A stretch of DNA of 64,000 bases from Variovorax boronicumulans. Its GTDB lineage: Bacteria > Pseudomonadota > Gammaproteobacteria > Burkholderiales > Burkholderiaceae_C. Below are positions 25,303 through 34,196 of this stretch, piece by piece. The notes under the pieces were generated by a model. That model made no database searches and was not told the DNA's origin. It saw nothing but the letters and a program-made list of their open reading frames with translations. The stretch's first letter is position 1. Each line of letters begins with the position of its first letter. Where the stretch lies: assembly GCF_019352895.1 (NCBI RefSeq), contig NZ_JAAAFX010000015.1, positions 119,640-183,639 on the forward strand, in the 5' to 3' direction. Both the position numbers and the translations under genes were made by a program.

Positions 25303-27048
25303 ATGGCTGCCCAGACCTTCCCCGAGTTCAGCACCAATTACCCGCTGCTGCTGACGACCTTCATGAAGCGCCCGGTGCGCTACTACCCCGACCAGATCGG
25401 CGTGGTGTACCGCAACCACGTGACGGGCGACTACCAGCGCTTCACCTGGCGCGCCTGGTACGAGCGCGTGTGCCAGCTCTCGCATGCGTTGCAGGGCCGG
25501 CTCGGCGTCAAGCCGGGCACGCCGGGCGCGCTCGGCGACCGCGTGGGCACGATGGCCTACAACACCCATCGCCACCTCGAGCTCTACTACGCCGTGCCCT
25601 GCATCGGCGCCACGCTGCACCCGATCAACATCCGGCTGTCCGAGGACCACATCGTCTACACGATCAACCACGCGCAGGACTCGGTGATCTTCGTCGACGA
25701 CGTGGTGCTGCCGCTGCTGGAGAACATCTACGAGCGCATCAAGGACACGGTGCAGGTGTTCGTCTACATGTCGGACAAGCCCGGCCTGCCCGAGACAAAG
25801 CTGCCCAACCTGATCGAGTACGAGACGCTGATCGCGGGCGAAGCCAGGGACTTCGACTGGCCCTACCTGGCCGAGGACACCACCGCCACGCTGTGCTACA
25901 CGACCGGCACCACCGGCCAGCCCAAGGGCGCGAACTTCACCCACCGCCAGCTCTACCTGATGACGCTGCACGGCATGGCGCGCCAGAGCATCGTCAACAC
26001 GCCGGGTTTCGTCGCGGTCGAGCGGCTGGGCGAGAACGCTGTGCCGATGCTCAACACGCCGCTGTTCCACATCCACGGCTGGGGTGCGCCCTTCACCACG
26101 GTGTTCAGCGCGCAGAAGGTGGTGCTGCCCGGCACCTTCACCGTGCGCGGCTTCTGCGAGCTGGTCGACCGCGAGAAGGTCACCTCGGTGGGCATCGTGC
26201 CGACCATCGCGGCCATGCTGCTGGAGTTCAAGGACTTCGACAAGTACGACCTGAGCAGCCTGGTCAACGTGGGCGTGGGCGGCGGTGCGCTGCCGCTGGG
26301 CCTGAAGACCAAGCTCGAGAAGGCCATCCCGCATTTCCGCGCCGGCTCGGGCTACGGCATGACCGAGACCGCGCCGGTGTCGATCGGCGCCTTCGTCAAG
26401 AAGCACATGGTGCAGTGGCCCAAGGAGGCGATCGACGAGGTGATGGTCAAGACCGGGCTGCCGTCGCTGGGGCTGGAGGTTGAGGTGGTCGACGGCCAGG
26501 GCGTGCCGGTGCCGTGGGACAACAAGACCGTGGGCGAGATCGTGATCCGCGGGCCCTGGGTGATGAAGGAATACTACAAGGCGCCCGAGCGCACCGCCGA
26601 GGTCTGGTACGACGGCTGGTTCCACACCGGCGACCTGGCCAAGGTCGACGAGGAGGGCTTCGTGATCATCGCCGACCGCCTCAAGGACGTGATCCGCAGC
26701 GGCGCCGAGATGGTGCCCACGGTGCTGCTCGAGAACCTGATCGCCATGGCCGACTTCGTGGTCGAGGCGGCGGTGGTCGGCGTGCCCGACCCGGTCTGGG
26801 GCGAGGTGCCGATGGCATTGGTGAGCCTGCGGCCCGGCTCGGACGCGACCGAGAACGACGTGGTCGACTTCCTGATCGAGCACGGGGTGGACACCGGGAA
26901 GATCACCAAGTGGATGCTGCCGCGGCTGGTGGCGATCACGCCGGCGATCCCCAAGACCAGCGTCGGCAAGTACAACAAGAAGGCCATTCGGGACAACCTG
27001 CAGCAGTTCCTCGCGACCGCCAAGGACACCAGCCGCCAGCCTGCTTAG
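25303..27048 (+). CDS. pimA: Acyl-CoA ligase, PimA-like (dicarboxylate/fatty acid activation)
   Basis: A 581-residue member of the AMP-forming acyl-CoA synthetase family. The P-loop is CYTTGTTGQPKG, the adenylate-binding motif GYGMTETAP, then HTGDLAKVDEEGF, and the catalytic lysine lies in PKTSVGKYNKK at the C-terminus. It would convert the imported acid to its CoA thioester. It is followed by thiolase, fused hydratase/dehydrogenase and two acyl-CoA dehydrogenases, the gene set of the Rhodopseudomonas pimFABCDE operon for odd-chain dicarboxylates. The chain length preference is not visible in sequence. ATG 25303 has GGAGA 6 bases before it. Confidence 0.82.
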   Translation: MAAQTFPEFSTNYPLLLTTFMKRPVRYYPDQIGVVYRNHVTGDYQRFTWRAWYERVCQLSHALQGRLGVKPGTPGALGDRVGTMAYNTHRHLELYYAVPCIGATLHPINIRLSEDHIVYTINHAQDSVIFVDDVVLPLLENIYERIKDTVQVFVYMSDKPGLPETKLPNLIEYETLIAGEARDFDWPYLAEDTTATLCYTTGTTGQPKGANFTHRQLYLMTLHGMARQSIVNTPGFVAVERLGENAVPMLNTPLFHIHGWGAPFTTVFSAQKVVLPGTFTVRGFCELVDREKVTSVGIVPTIAAMLLEFKDFDKYDLSSLVNVGVGGGALPLGLKTKLEKAIPHFRAGSGYGMTETAPVSIGAFVKKHMVQWPKEAIDEVMVKTGLPSLGLEVEVVDGQGVPVPWDNKTVGEIVIRGPWVMKEYYKAPERTAEVWYDGWFHTGDLAKVDEEGFVIIADRLKDVIRSGAEMVPTVLLENLIAMADFVVEAAVVGVPDPVWGEVPMALVSLRPGSDATENDVVDFLIEHGVDTGKITKWMLPRLVAITPAIPKTSVGKYNKKAIRDNLQQFLATAKDTSRQPA

Positions 27049-27059
27049 CTCTTTCATGG

Positions 27060-27083
27060 CGGGCTGAAGAGCCCGTCCTTTTT
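27060..27083 (+). terminator. Intrinsic terminator after the acyl-CoA ligase gene
   Basis: A 6-bp stem CGGGCT/AGCCCG with a GAAG tetraloop (27060-27075) is followed by TCCTTTTT. It ends or attenuates the importer-ligase transcript before the thiolase gene, implying a separate promoter within 27084-27190. Confidence 0.75.
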
Positions 27084-27190
27084 CCACTCAGCGATGGTTT
27101 TTCAAGTCGCCCCGCGCGGGCGCCGGGGAGGCCTTGCGCCGAAATCTTCTCATCGACGTTTTTTTCTCATTGAATGGACAGGAGTCAGAC

Positions 27191-28393
27191 ATGCGTGAAG
27201 CCGTGATCGTTTCGACCGCCCGTACCCCGATCGGCAAGGCCTTTCGTGGTGCGTTCAACAACACCCAGGCGCAGGAGCTCGGCGCGCATGCGATCTCGCA
27301 TGCGGTCCAGCGCGCCGACATCGACCCCGCCTTGATCGAGGACGTGGTCATGGGCTGCGCGGCCCAGCAGGGCACGAGCGGCGGCAACACCGCGCGCCAG
27401 AGCCTGCTGCGCGCGGGCCTGCCGCAGACCGTCGCGGGCATGACCATCGACCGCATGTGCTCCTCGGGCCTGATGGGCATCGCCACCGCCGCCAAGCAGA
27501 TCGTGGTCGACGGCATGCAGGTGACCGTGGGCGGCGGGCTGGAGTCGATCTCGCTGGTGCAGTCGGGCAAGCCCAACACGCACCGGGCGCGCGACCCCTA
27601 CCTGCAGGCCAACATCCCGCAGCTCTACATGGCGATGATCGAGACCGCCGAGATCGTGGCCGAGCGCTACGGCATCTCGCGCGAGGAGCAGGACGCCTAC
27701 GCGGTCGAGTCGCAGGCCCGCACCGCCCAGGCGCAGCGCGAGAAGCGCTTCGACGCCGAGATCGCACCCATGTCGACGGTGATGACGCTCACCCACAAGG
27801 TCTCGGGCGCGGTGTCGGAGAAGCCCATGACCATTTCGGCCGACGAAGGCAACCGCCCCGGCACCACGCTGGAAGACCTGCAGAAGCTCAACCCGGTGTT
27901 CAAGGACGGGCAGGTGGTCAAGCAGGGCCGCTTCATCACCGCGGGCAATGCCTCGCAGCTGTCCGACGGGGCCTCGGCCATGGTGCTTGTGGAGGCCCAG
28001 GAGGCCCAGCGCCGCGGCATGGCGCCGCTGGGCGCCTACCGCGGCATGGCGGTGGCCGGCTGCAATCCCGACGAGATGGGCATCGGGCCGGTGTTCGCGA
28101 TCCCGAAGCTGCTCAAGCTGCACGGGCTGTCGATCGACGACATCGGCATCTGGGAGCTCAACGAGGCCTTCGCCTGCCAGGTGCTCTATTGCCGCGACAG
28201 GCTGGGCATCCCGAACGACCGGCTCAACGTCTCGGGCGGCTCGATCTCCATCGGCCATCCCTTCGGCATGTCGGGCGCGCGCATGGCCGGCCATGTGCTG
28301 ATCGAGGGCAAGCGCCGCGGCGCCAGGTACGGCGTGGTGACGATGTGCGTCGGCGGCGGCATGGGTGCGGCCGGGCTGTTCGAGATCTATTGA
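27191..28393 (+). CDS. pimB: Acetyl-CoA acyltransferase (thiolase), PimB-like
   Basis: A 400-residue thiolase. The acyl-accepting Cys90 is in DRMCSSGLMG, the His in GHPFGMSGAR and the C-terminal catalytic Cys in CVGGGMG. It would release acetyl-CoA by thiolysis of the 3-oxoacyl-CoA from the fused enzyme encoded next. AGGAG precedes the ATG by 7 bases. The start of a second transcription unit is likely here, since a terminator ends the previous one. Confidence 0.9.
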   Translation: MREAVIVSTARTPIGKAFRGAFNNTQAQELGAHAISHAVQRADIDPALIEDVVMGCAAQQGTSGGNTARQSLLRAGLPQTVAGMTIDRMCSSGLMGIATAAKQIVVDGMQVTVGGGLESISLVQSGKPNTHRARDPYLQANIPQLYMAMIETAEIVAERYGISREEQDAYAVESQARTAQAQREKRFDAEIAPMSTVMTLTHKVSGAVSEKPMTISADEGNRPGTTLEDLQKLNPVFKDGQVVKQGRFITAGNASQLSDGASAMVLVEAQEAQRRGMAPLGAYRGMAVAGCNPDEMGIGPVFAIPKLLKLHGLSIDDIGIWELNEAFACQVLYCRDRLGIPNDRLNVSGGSISIGHPFGMSGARMAGHVLIEGKRRGARYGVVTMCVGGGMGAAGLFEIY

Positions 28394-28419
28394 GAGACCG
28401 CATTCCACAGGAGACATCC

Positions 28420-30510
28420 ATGGCCAAGATCAACAACGTGACGAGCTATTCCATCATCGACGGCGTCGGGGTGATCGTGCTCGATTCCCCGCCCGTCAAC
28501 GCTCTGTCGGCGGCGGTGCGCGACGGCATCCATGCCGCGGCGCAGTCGGCGATCGCCGATCCCGCGGTGAGCGCGATCGTGCTGCGCTGCGACGGCAGCA
28601 CCTTCATCGCGGGCGCCGACATCACAGAGTTCGGCAAGCCGCCGGCCGGCGTGGGCCTGGCCGAGGTGCTGCGGGTGCTGGAAGATTCGCCCAAGCCGGT
28701 GGTGGCCGCGATCCACGGCACGGCGCTGGGCGGCGGGCTCGAGACCGCGCTGGTGTGCCACTACCGCATCGCGGTGCCCAGTGCGCGCATGGGCCTGCCC
28801 GAAGTGAACATCGGCCTGCTGCCCGGCGCGGGCGGCACGCAGCGGCTGCCACGCATCGTCGGGCCCGAGGTGGCGCTGGAGCTGATCACCTCGGGTGCGA
28901 TGGTCAAGGCCGCCGATGCGCTGCAGAGCGGGCTGATCGACGAACTCGCGCCGGAGGACGACCTGCAGGGCGCGGCCATCGCGCTGGCCCGGCGCGTGGT
29001 GGCCGAGAAGCGGCCGTTGCGCAAGGTGCGCGACCTGAACGAGAAGGTCGAGGCCGCGCGCGCGCGCCCCGAGCTCTTCGATGCCTTCCGCCAGGCCAAT
29101 GCGAAGAAGTTCCGCGGCTTCGAGGCGCCCGAGAAGATCGTGCAGTGCATCGAGGCCGCGGTGCGGCTGCCTTTCGAAGAGGGGTTGCAGCTCGAGCGCC
29201 GGCTGTTCGCCGAACTGCTCAAGGGCGAGCAGTCGGCGGCGCAGCGCCACTACTTCTTCGCCTCGCGCCAGGCCTGGCAGGTGCCCGGGCTGGCGAAGGA
29301 CGCGGCGATCCTGCCGGTCAGGACGGTGGGCGTGATCGGCGCCGGCACCATGGGCGCGGGCATCGCGATGAACTTCCTCAACGTGGGCATCCCGGTCCAT
29401 ATCGTCGAGACCCGGCAGGAGGCGCTGGACCGCGGCCTGAAGACCATCCGCACCAACTACGAGAACACCGCCAAGAAGGGGCGGCTCAAGGTGGAGGCGA
29501 TCGAACAGCGCATGGCGCTGGTCAGCGGTTCGCTGGCGCTGGAAGACCTGGCGCAGAGCGACCTGGTGATCGAGGCGGTGTTCGAGAACATGGAAGTGAA
29601 GAAGGACATCTTCGGCCGGCTCGACCGCATCGCCAGGCCCGGCGCGATCCTGGCGTCGAACACCTCGGCGCTGGACCTCAACCAGATCGCCTCGGCCACC
29701 GCGCGGCCCGAATCGGTGATCGGCCTGCACTTCTTCTCGCCGGCCAACGTGATGAAGCTGCTGGAAGTGGTGCGCGGCGACAAGACCTCCGACAGCGTGA
29801 TCGCCACCTCGATGCAGCTGGCGAAGAAGATCGGCAAGGTCGCGGTGCTGGTGGGCGTGTGCCAGGGCTTCGTCGGCAACCGCATCCTGGCGCAGCGCCA
29901 GCGCGAGGCCAACCAGCTGATCCTCGAGGGCGCGATGCCCTGGGCGGTCGACCGCGTGCTCTACGGTTTCGGCTTCCCGATGGGCCCGTTCGCGATGAGC
30001 GACCTCGCCGGCCTGGACCTGGGCTGGAACAAGGAGAAGTCCTCGGGCTCGACCCTGCGCGAGGTGCTGTGCGAGATGGACCGGCGCGGCCAGAAGACCG
30101 GCGCGGGCTTCTACGACTACGACGAGAAGCGCACGGCGGTGCCGTCGAAGCTGGTCGAGGACGCGATCCGTGCCTTCGCGCAGAAGAAGGGCATCGCCAC
30201 GCGCGAGATCTCCGACGAGGAGATCCTCGAGCGCTGCATCTACCCGATGGTCAACGAGGGCGCCAAGATCCTGGAGGAGGGCATCGCGATCCGCGCCTCG
30301 GACATCGACGTGGTCTGGGTCAACGGCTACGGCTGGCCGGTCTACCGCGGCGGCCCGATGGCCTACGGCGATGCCGTGGGCCTGCCCAAGGTGCTGGCCA
30401 AGATGCAGGAGTTCGAGTCCCGCTACGGGCCGCAGTTCAAGCCCTCGAAGCTGCTCGAGGAACTGGTGGCCAGCGGCCGCAGGTTCAGCGACCTGAACAC
30501 CACGAAATAA
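28420..30510 (+). CDS. pimF: Fused enoyl-CoA hydratase / 3-hydroxyacyl-CoA dehydrogenase, PimF-like
   Basis: A 696-residue two-domain enzyme. The crotonase half spans residues of about 1-190, with ALGGGLETAL (Glu near 107) and PEVNIGLLPGAGGTQ (Glu near 127) giving the two catalytic acids. The NAD-binding Rossmann motif GVIGAGTMGAGIA is near 305, followed by the HAD domain with HFFSPANVMKLLEVV and GFVGNRIL. It performs the second and third steps of beta-oxidation. ATG 28420 follows GGAGA. In the 84-bp spacer after the gene is a 5-bp hairpin closed by a TTCG loop (30536-30549) without a T-run. Confidence 0.93.
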   Translation: MAKINNVTSYSIIDGVGVIVLDSPPVNALSAAVRDGIHAAAQSAIADPAVSAIVLRCDGSTFIAGADITEFGKPPAGVGLAEVLRVLEDSPKPVVAAIHGTALGGGLETALVCHYRIAVPSARMGLPEVNIGLLPGAGGTQRLPRIVGPEVALELITSGAMVKAADALQSGLIDELAPEDDLQGAAIALARRVVAEKRPLRKVRDLNEKVEAARARPELFDAFRQANAKKFRGFEAPEKIVQCIEAAVRLPFEEGLQLERRLFAELLKGEQSAAQRHYFFASRQAWQVPGLAKDAAILPVRTVGVIGAGTMGAGIAMNFLNVGIPVHIVETRQEALDRGLKTIRTNYENTAKKGRLKVEAIEQRMALVSGSLALEDLAQSDLVIEAVFENMEVKKDIFGRLDRIARPGAILASNTSALDLNQIASATARPESVIGLHFFSPANVMKLLEVVRGDKTSDSVIATSMQLAKKIGKVAVLVGVCQGFVGNRILAQRQREANQLILEGAMPWAVDRVLYGFGFPMGPFAMSDLAGLDLGWNKEKSSGSTLREVLCEMDRRGQKTGAGFYDYDEKRTAVPSKLVEDAIRAFAQKKGIATREISDEEILERCIYPMVNEGAKILEEGIAIRASDIDVVWVNGYGWPVYRGGPMAYGDAVGLPKVLAKMQEFESRYGPQFKPSKLLEELVASGRRFSDLNTTK

Positions 30511-30594
30511 GTCCACGCAACGTCCGCTTCAGAGACGGCCTTCGGGCCGCCTCCGGGGAAGGCTTTGCCCAATTTTTCAACCAAGGAGTCGATC

Positions 30595-31788
30595 ATGGAT
30601 CTGGAGTACAAAGAGGAAGACCTTCGTTTTCGCGAAGAAGTGCAGACCTTCTTTCGCGAGAACGTGCCCAAGGAGCTCAGCGACAAGGTGCGCGCGCGCC
30701 GCCACCTGCAGCGCGAGGACGCGGTGCGCTGGCACAAGATCCTGGCCAAGAAGGGCTGGATCGCGCCGGGCTGGCCGGTGCAGTACGGCGGCACCGGCTG
30801 GAGCGCGATGCAGCGCCACATCTGGGCCGAGGAGTACGCGCTGGCCTATGCGCCGCCCACCCTGTCCTTCGGCCTGAACCTGCTGGCGCCGGTGCTGCTG
30901 GGCTTCGCCAGCGAGGAGCAGAAGCAGCACTACCTGCCGCGCATCTACAACGCCGAGGACTGGTGGTGCCAGGGCTACTCGGAGCCGGGCGCGGGTTCGG
31001 ACCTGGCCTCGCTCAAGACCCGCGCGGTGCGCCAGGGCGACCACTACATCGTCGACGGCCAGAAGACCTGGACCACCCTGGGCCAGCATGCCGACATGAT
31101 CTTCTGCCTGGTGCGCACCAGCACCGAAGGCACCAAGCAGTCGGGCATCTCCTTCCTGCTGATCGACATGAAGACGCCGGGCATCACGGTGCGCCCGATC
31201 ATCACGCTGGACGAGGCGCACGAGGTCAACGAGGTCTTCTTCGACAACGTGAAGGTGCCGGTGGCCAACCTGATCGGCGAGGAGAACAAGGGCTGGACCT
31301 ACGCCAAGTACCTGCTGGGCCACGAGCGCACCGGCATCGCCGCCATCGGCAATTCCAAGCGCGAGCTCAAGGTGCTCAAGCGCCGCGCCACCCAGGCGCA
31401 GCGCAACGGAAAGCCGCTGCTGCAGGACCCGCATTTCGCCGCCCGCATCGCCGACGTCGAGATCGAACTCATGGCGCTGGAGATGACCGCGCTGGGCCTG
31501 GTGGCCGACGGCGCGAGCAGCAAGATCGGCCCCGAGGCCTCGCTGCTCAAGGTCAAGGGCACCGAGATCTCGCAGGAGATCAGCGAGATGCAGCTCGAGG
31601 CCGCCGGCCCGGGCGGGCTGGCCTTCGACCCCGAGTACCTCGACGGCAAGCGCGCGCATGCCATCACCGGCCAGGACGACATCGCCCCGCTGGCCGCGCA
31701 CTACTTCAACCTGCGAAAGATCACGATCTTCGGTGGCTCCAACGAGGTCCAGCGCAACGTGATTTCCAAAATGATTCTGGGCCTTTAA
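30595..31788 (+). CDS. pimC: Acyl-CoA dehydrogenase, PimC-like large subunit
   Basis: A 397-residue flavoprotein with the FAD-binding motifs CQGYSEPGAGSDLASL near 125-140 and QKTWTT near 156. The common catalytic Glu of medium-chain enzymes (in YEGT) is replaced by Gly (FGGSNEVQR), but Glu244 in GHERTGIA occupies the helix-G position used by isovaleryl- and long-chain-type dehydrogenases. It is followed 10 bases later by a second, divergent dehydrogenase, as in pimeloyl-CoA dehydrogenase (PimC/PimD), so a heteromer is likely. ATG 30595 has AAGGAG 6 bases upstream. Confidence 0.88.
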   Translation: MDLEYKEEDLRFREEVQTFFRENVPKELSDKVRARRHLQREDAVRWHKILAKKGWIAPGWPVQYGGTGWSAMQRHIWAEEYALAYAPPTLSFGLNLLAPVLLGFASEEQKQHYLPRIYNAEDWWCQGYSEPGAGSDLASLKTRAVRQGDHYIVDGQKTWTTLGQHADMIFCLVRTSTEGTKQSGISFLLIDMKTPGITVRPIITLDEAHEVNEVFFDNVKVPVANLIGEENKGWTYAKYLLGHERTGIAAIGNSKRELKVLKRRATQAQRNGKPLLQDPHFAARIADVEIELMALEMTALGLVADGASSKIGPEASLLKVKGTEISQEISEMQLEAAGPGGLAFDPEYLDGKRAHAITGQDDIAPLAAHYFNLRKITIFGGSNEVQRNVISKMILGL

Positions 31789-31798
31789 GGAGACGACC

Positions 31799-32935
31799 AT
31801 GGACTTCCGCCTTTCCGAAGAACAGCAGCAGTTTTCCGACTCGCTGCGCCGCTGGATCGAAAAAGACTACGCCTTCGAGGCCCGCCAGAAGATCATCCAT
31901 TCCGAGACCGGGGCTTCCGCCTCGGCCTATGCCGCGCTGGCCGAACTCGGTGCGCTCGCGCTCGCGGTGCCCGAGGACGCGGGCGGCATGGGAGGCAGCT
32001 CCGAGGACCTGATGATCGTGATGAAGGAAATCGGCCGCGGCCTGGTGGTCGAGCCCTACTTCGCGACCGTGCTGGCAGCCGAGTTCCTCAAGCTCGGCGG
32101 CGCCCACCAGCCGCTGCTCGAGCGCGTGGCCACGGGCGATCTCAAGCTGGCCTGCGCGCTCAGCGAGAACGGTTCGGGCCACGAGCTGTCCAACATCGGC
32201 ACCCTCGCGCGCCAGGACGGCGACGGCTTCGTGCTCGACGGCGCCAAGTGCGCGGTGGTGCATGGCGGCCAGGCCGAAGGCTTCGTGGTCTCGGTGCGCA
32301 CCGGCGGCGAGCAGCGCGACGTCGACGGCATCACGCTGCTGTACGTGCCGCGCAATGCGCCGGGCCTGACGGTCACCGACTACCGCACCTTCGACGGCCA
32401 GCGTGGCGCCGACCTGCGCTTCGAGAAGGTGCGCGTCGCCGCGTCGGATGCCATCGGCCCGGTCGGGCAGGGCTGGGAGATCCTCGAGGCCGTGACCGAC
32501 TTCGGCGTGGCGCTGCTGTGCGCCGAGGCGGTCGGTGCGATCGAGGCGGCCAACGCGCTCACGCTCGACTACCTCAAGACGCGCAAGCAGTTCGGCGTGC
32601 CGATCGGCACCTTCCAGGTGCTGCAGCACCGCATGGCCGACATGTACATCCATCAGGAGCAGGCCCGGTCGATCACGGTCCTGGCCGCGGTCAAGGTCCA
32701 GACCGCCTCGGCGGCCGAGCGGCGCAAGCTGGTCTCGGCGGCCAAGGTGCGCGTGGGCAAGGCCTTGAAATTCGTCGGCCAACAGGCCGTCCAGATGCAC
32801 GGCGGAATGGGCATGACCAACGAGATGTCCATCTCACATTACTTCAAGCGGCTGACCGCCATTGAGATGACGCTGGGCAACACCGACTTCCACCGAAGTC
32901 GCTTCATCAGTCAGCCCGAGTTCGCGGCTCACTGA
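31799..32935 (+). CDS. pimD: Acyl-CoA dehydrogenase, PimD-like small subunit
   Basis: A 378-residue acyl-CoA dehydrogenase-family protein. It keeps the C-terminal QAVQMHGGMGMTNEM region, but neither usual catalytic Glu is present: the helix-G site reads TDFGVALL and the YEGT site reads MTLGNTDFHR. It would therefore serve as the non-catalytic partner of the preceding subunit, consistent with known two-subunit dehydrogenases. AAGGAG lies just before the ATG. It closes the beta-oxidation set; no separate pimE hydratase follows. Confidence 0.86.
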   Translation: MDFRLSEEQQQFSDSLRRWIEKDYAFEARQKIIHSETGASASAYAALAELGALALAVPEDAGGMGGSSEDLMIVMKEIGRGLVVEPYFATVLAAEFLKLGGAHQPLLERVATGDLKLACALSENGSGHELSNIGTLARQDGDGFVLDGAKCAVVHGGQAEGFVVSVRTGGEQRDVDGITLLYVPRNAPGLTVTDYRTFDGQRGADLRFEKVRVAASDAIGPVGQGWEILEAVTDFGVALLCAEAVGAIEAANALTLDYLKTRKQFGVPIGTFQVLQHRMADMYIHQEQARSITVLAAVKVQTASAAERRKLVSAAKVRVGKALKFVGQQAVQMHGGMGMTNEMSISHYFKRLTAIEMTLGNTDFHRSRFISQPEFAAH

Positions 32936-33063
32936 TCTTTCTCTCGTTGTCACGCGGCTGGGCCAGTGCCCGGGAAGACCGCGAGTGCGGAAGCGCTTGC
33001 TGGGCTTTCCGGGGCTGGCCTTTGTCCATTTGTTCGCATCGATTTCAGTCAAGGAATTTCGTG

Positions 33064-34110
33064 ATGAAGAAAATGGTGGTGACTTGGATGGTGTTGGCGG
33101 CCTCGGCCGGCTCTGCGTACGCGCAGTCGTCGATCCGGCTCTCCGGCTCCGTCTACGGTGGATTGGGTTTCAACAGCGGAGGCGATGGCGTGGTGCGCAC
33201 GGCCCTGACGGGCCCCTCGTCCTTCATGTTCAGCGGCAGGGAGGACCTGGGCGGCGGGCTGGCGGCGATCTTCAAGCTGGAGAACGGCTTCAATGCCGAC
33301 ACCGGCACGATGGCCGGCGGGACGACCTTCTTCGACAAGCAGGCCTTCGTCGGGCTGCAGGGCGACTGGGGCACGGTGCGCGCGGGCCGGGTCTACACGC
33401 CGGCCTTCGCCACGCTGGCGCTGGTGGCCGACCCCAGCGGCACCTACTCGGTGCTGACCAGCACGAACCTGATGGAGAGCCACGGCGTGCGCCTGAACAA
33501 CGGCGTGATCTACAACACGCCGGGCTTCGATCCCTGGACCTATGCGCGCAGCGGCTTCTACGGCGCGGTGGCGCACTATTTCGGCGAGTCCACCGAGGGC
33601 AGTTCGCGCAACAACGCCACCGGCTGGAACGTCGGCTATGGCGAGGGGCCGCTGGTCGTCGAGCTCTCGCACCAGGCGACCAACGCCTACACCTCGGCGG
33701 TGCAGGACGTGGATTCGCGCAGCACCATCGTGGCGGCCAACTACGACTTCGACGTCGCACGGGCCTACATCGCGTACGCGGAGAATTCTGCGCGCAACAC
33801 CGTGGCCGGCATCAAGACCAAGGACAACAACGACCTGCTGCTCGGGGTCTACATCCCGATCGGGGTGTCCGCGGTGACGGTCTCCTATGTGCGCAAGAAC
33901 GACAAGATGCCGGTCAACAACGATGCGTCGGTGATCGGTGCGACCTACGACTACTTCCTGTCCAAGCGCACCAAGTTCACCGTCGGCTACGCCAAGCTGC
34001 ACAAGAAGAACCCGTCGAGTCCGCAACGGCTGGCCAACGGCTACACGGGCACGACGGCGGCCAATGGCGGCACCTCGGCGCTGACGCTGGGCATCACGCA
34101 CCGGTTCTAG
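33064..34110 (+). CDS. General porin of the Gram-negative porin_4 family
   Basis: A 348-residue outer-membrane beta-barrel. The signal peptide is VVTWMVLAASAGSAYAQ, then the first strand SSIRLSGSVYGGLGFNSGG. Mid-protein QAFVGLQGDWGTVRAGRVYTP and C-terminal LTLGITHRF (terminal Phe, the BAM signal) are typical of Burkholderiales porins. It lies 128 bases after the last pim-like gene on the same strand and may provide outer-membrane entry for the pathway substrate. AAGGAATTTCGTG precedes the ATG. Confidence 0.93.
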   Translation: MKKMVVTWMVLAASAGSAYAQSSIRLSGSVYGGLGFNSGGDGVVRTALTGPSSFMFSGREDLGGGLAAIFKLENGFNADTGTMAGGTTFFDKQAFVGLQGDWGTVRAGRVYTPAFATLALVADPSGTYSVLTSTNLMESHGVRLNNGVIYNTPGFDPWTYARSGFYGAVAHYFGESTEGSSRNNATGWNVGYGEGPLVVELSHQATNAYTSAVQDVDSRSTIVAANYDFDVARAYIAYAENSARNTVAGIKTKDNNDLLLGVYIPIGVSAVTVSYVRKNDKMPVNNDASVIGATYDYFLSKRTKFTVGYAKLHKKNPSSPQRLANGYTGTTAANGGTSALTLGITHRF

Positions 34111-34196
34111 GCCGGCCCAAGCCACTTCCAGGCCGGTCTACCAAGGCGGCCTGGCGGTGGTTCGCCGCTGCGATGCCGCGCGCGCGAGCGCGCGGC

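Noticed and set aside
34111..34196. Possible terminator between the convergent porin and TetR genes
   Set aside because: A 7-bp CCAGGCC/GGCCTGG pair can form, but the loop is long and no T-run follows on either strand, so I did not call it.
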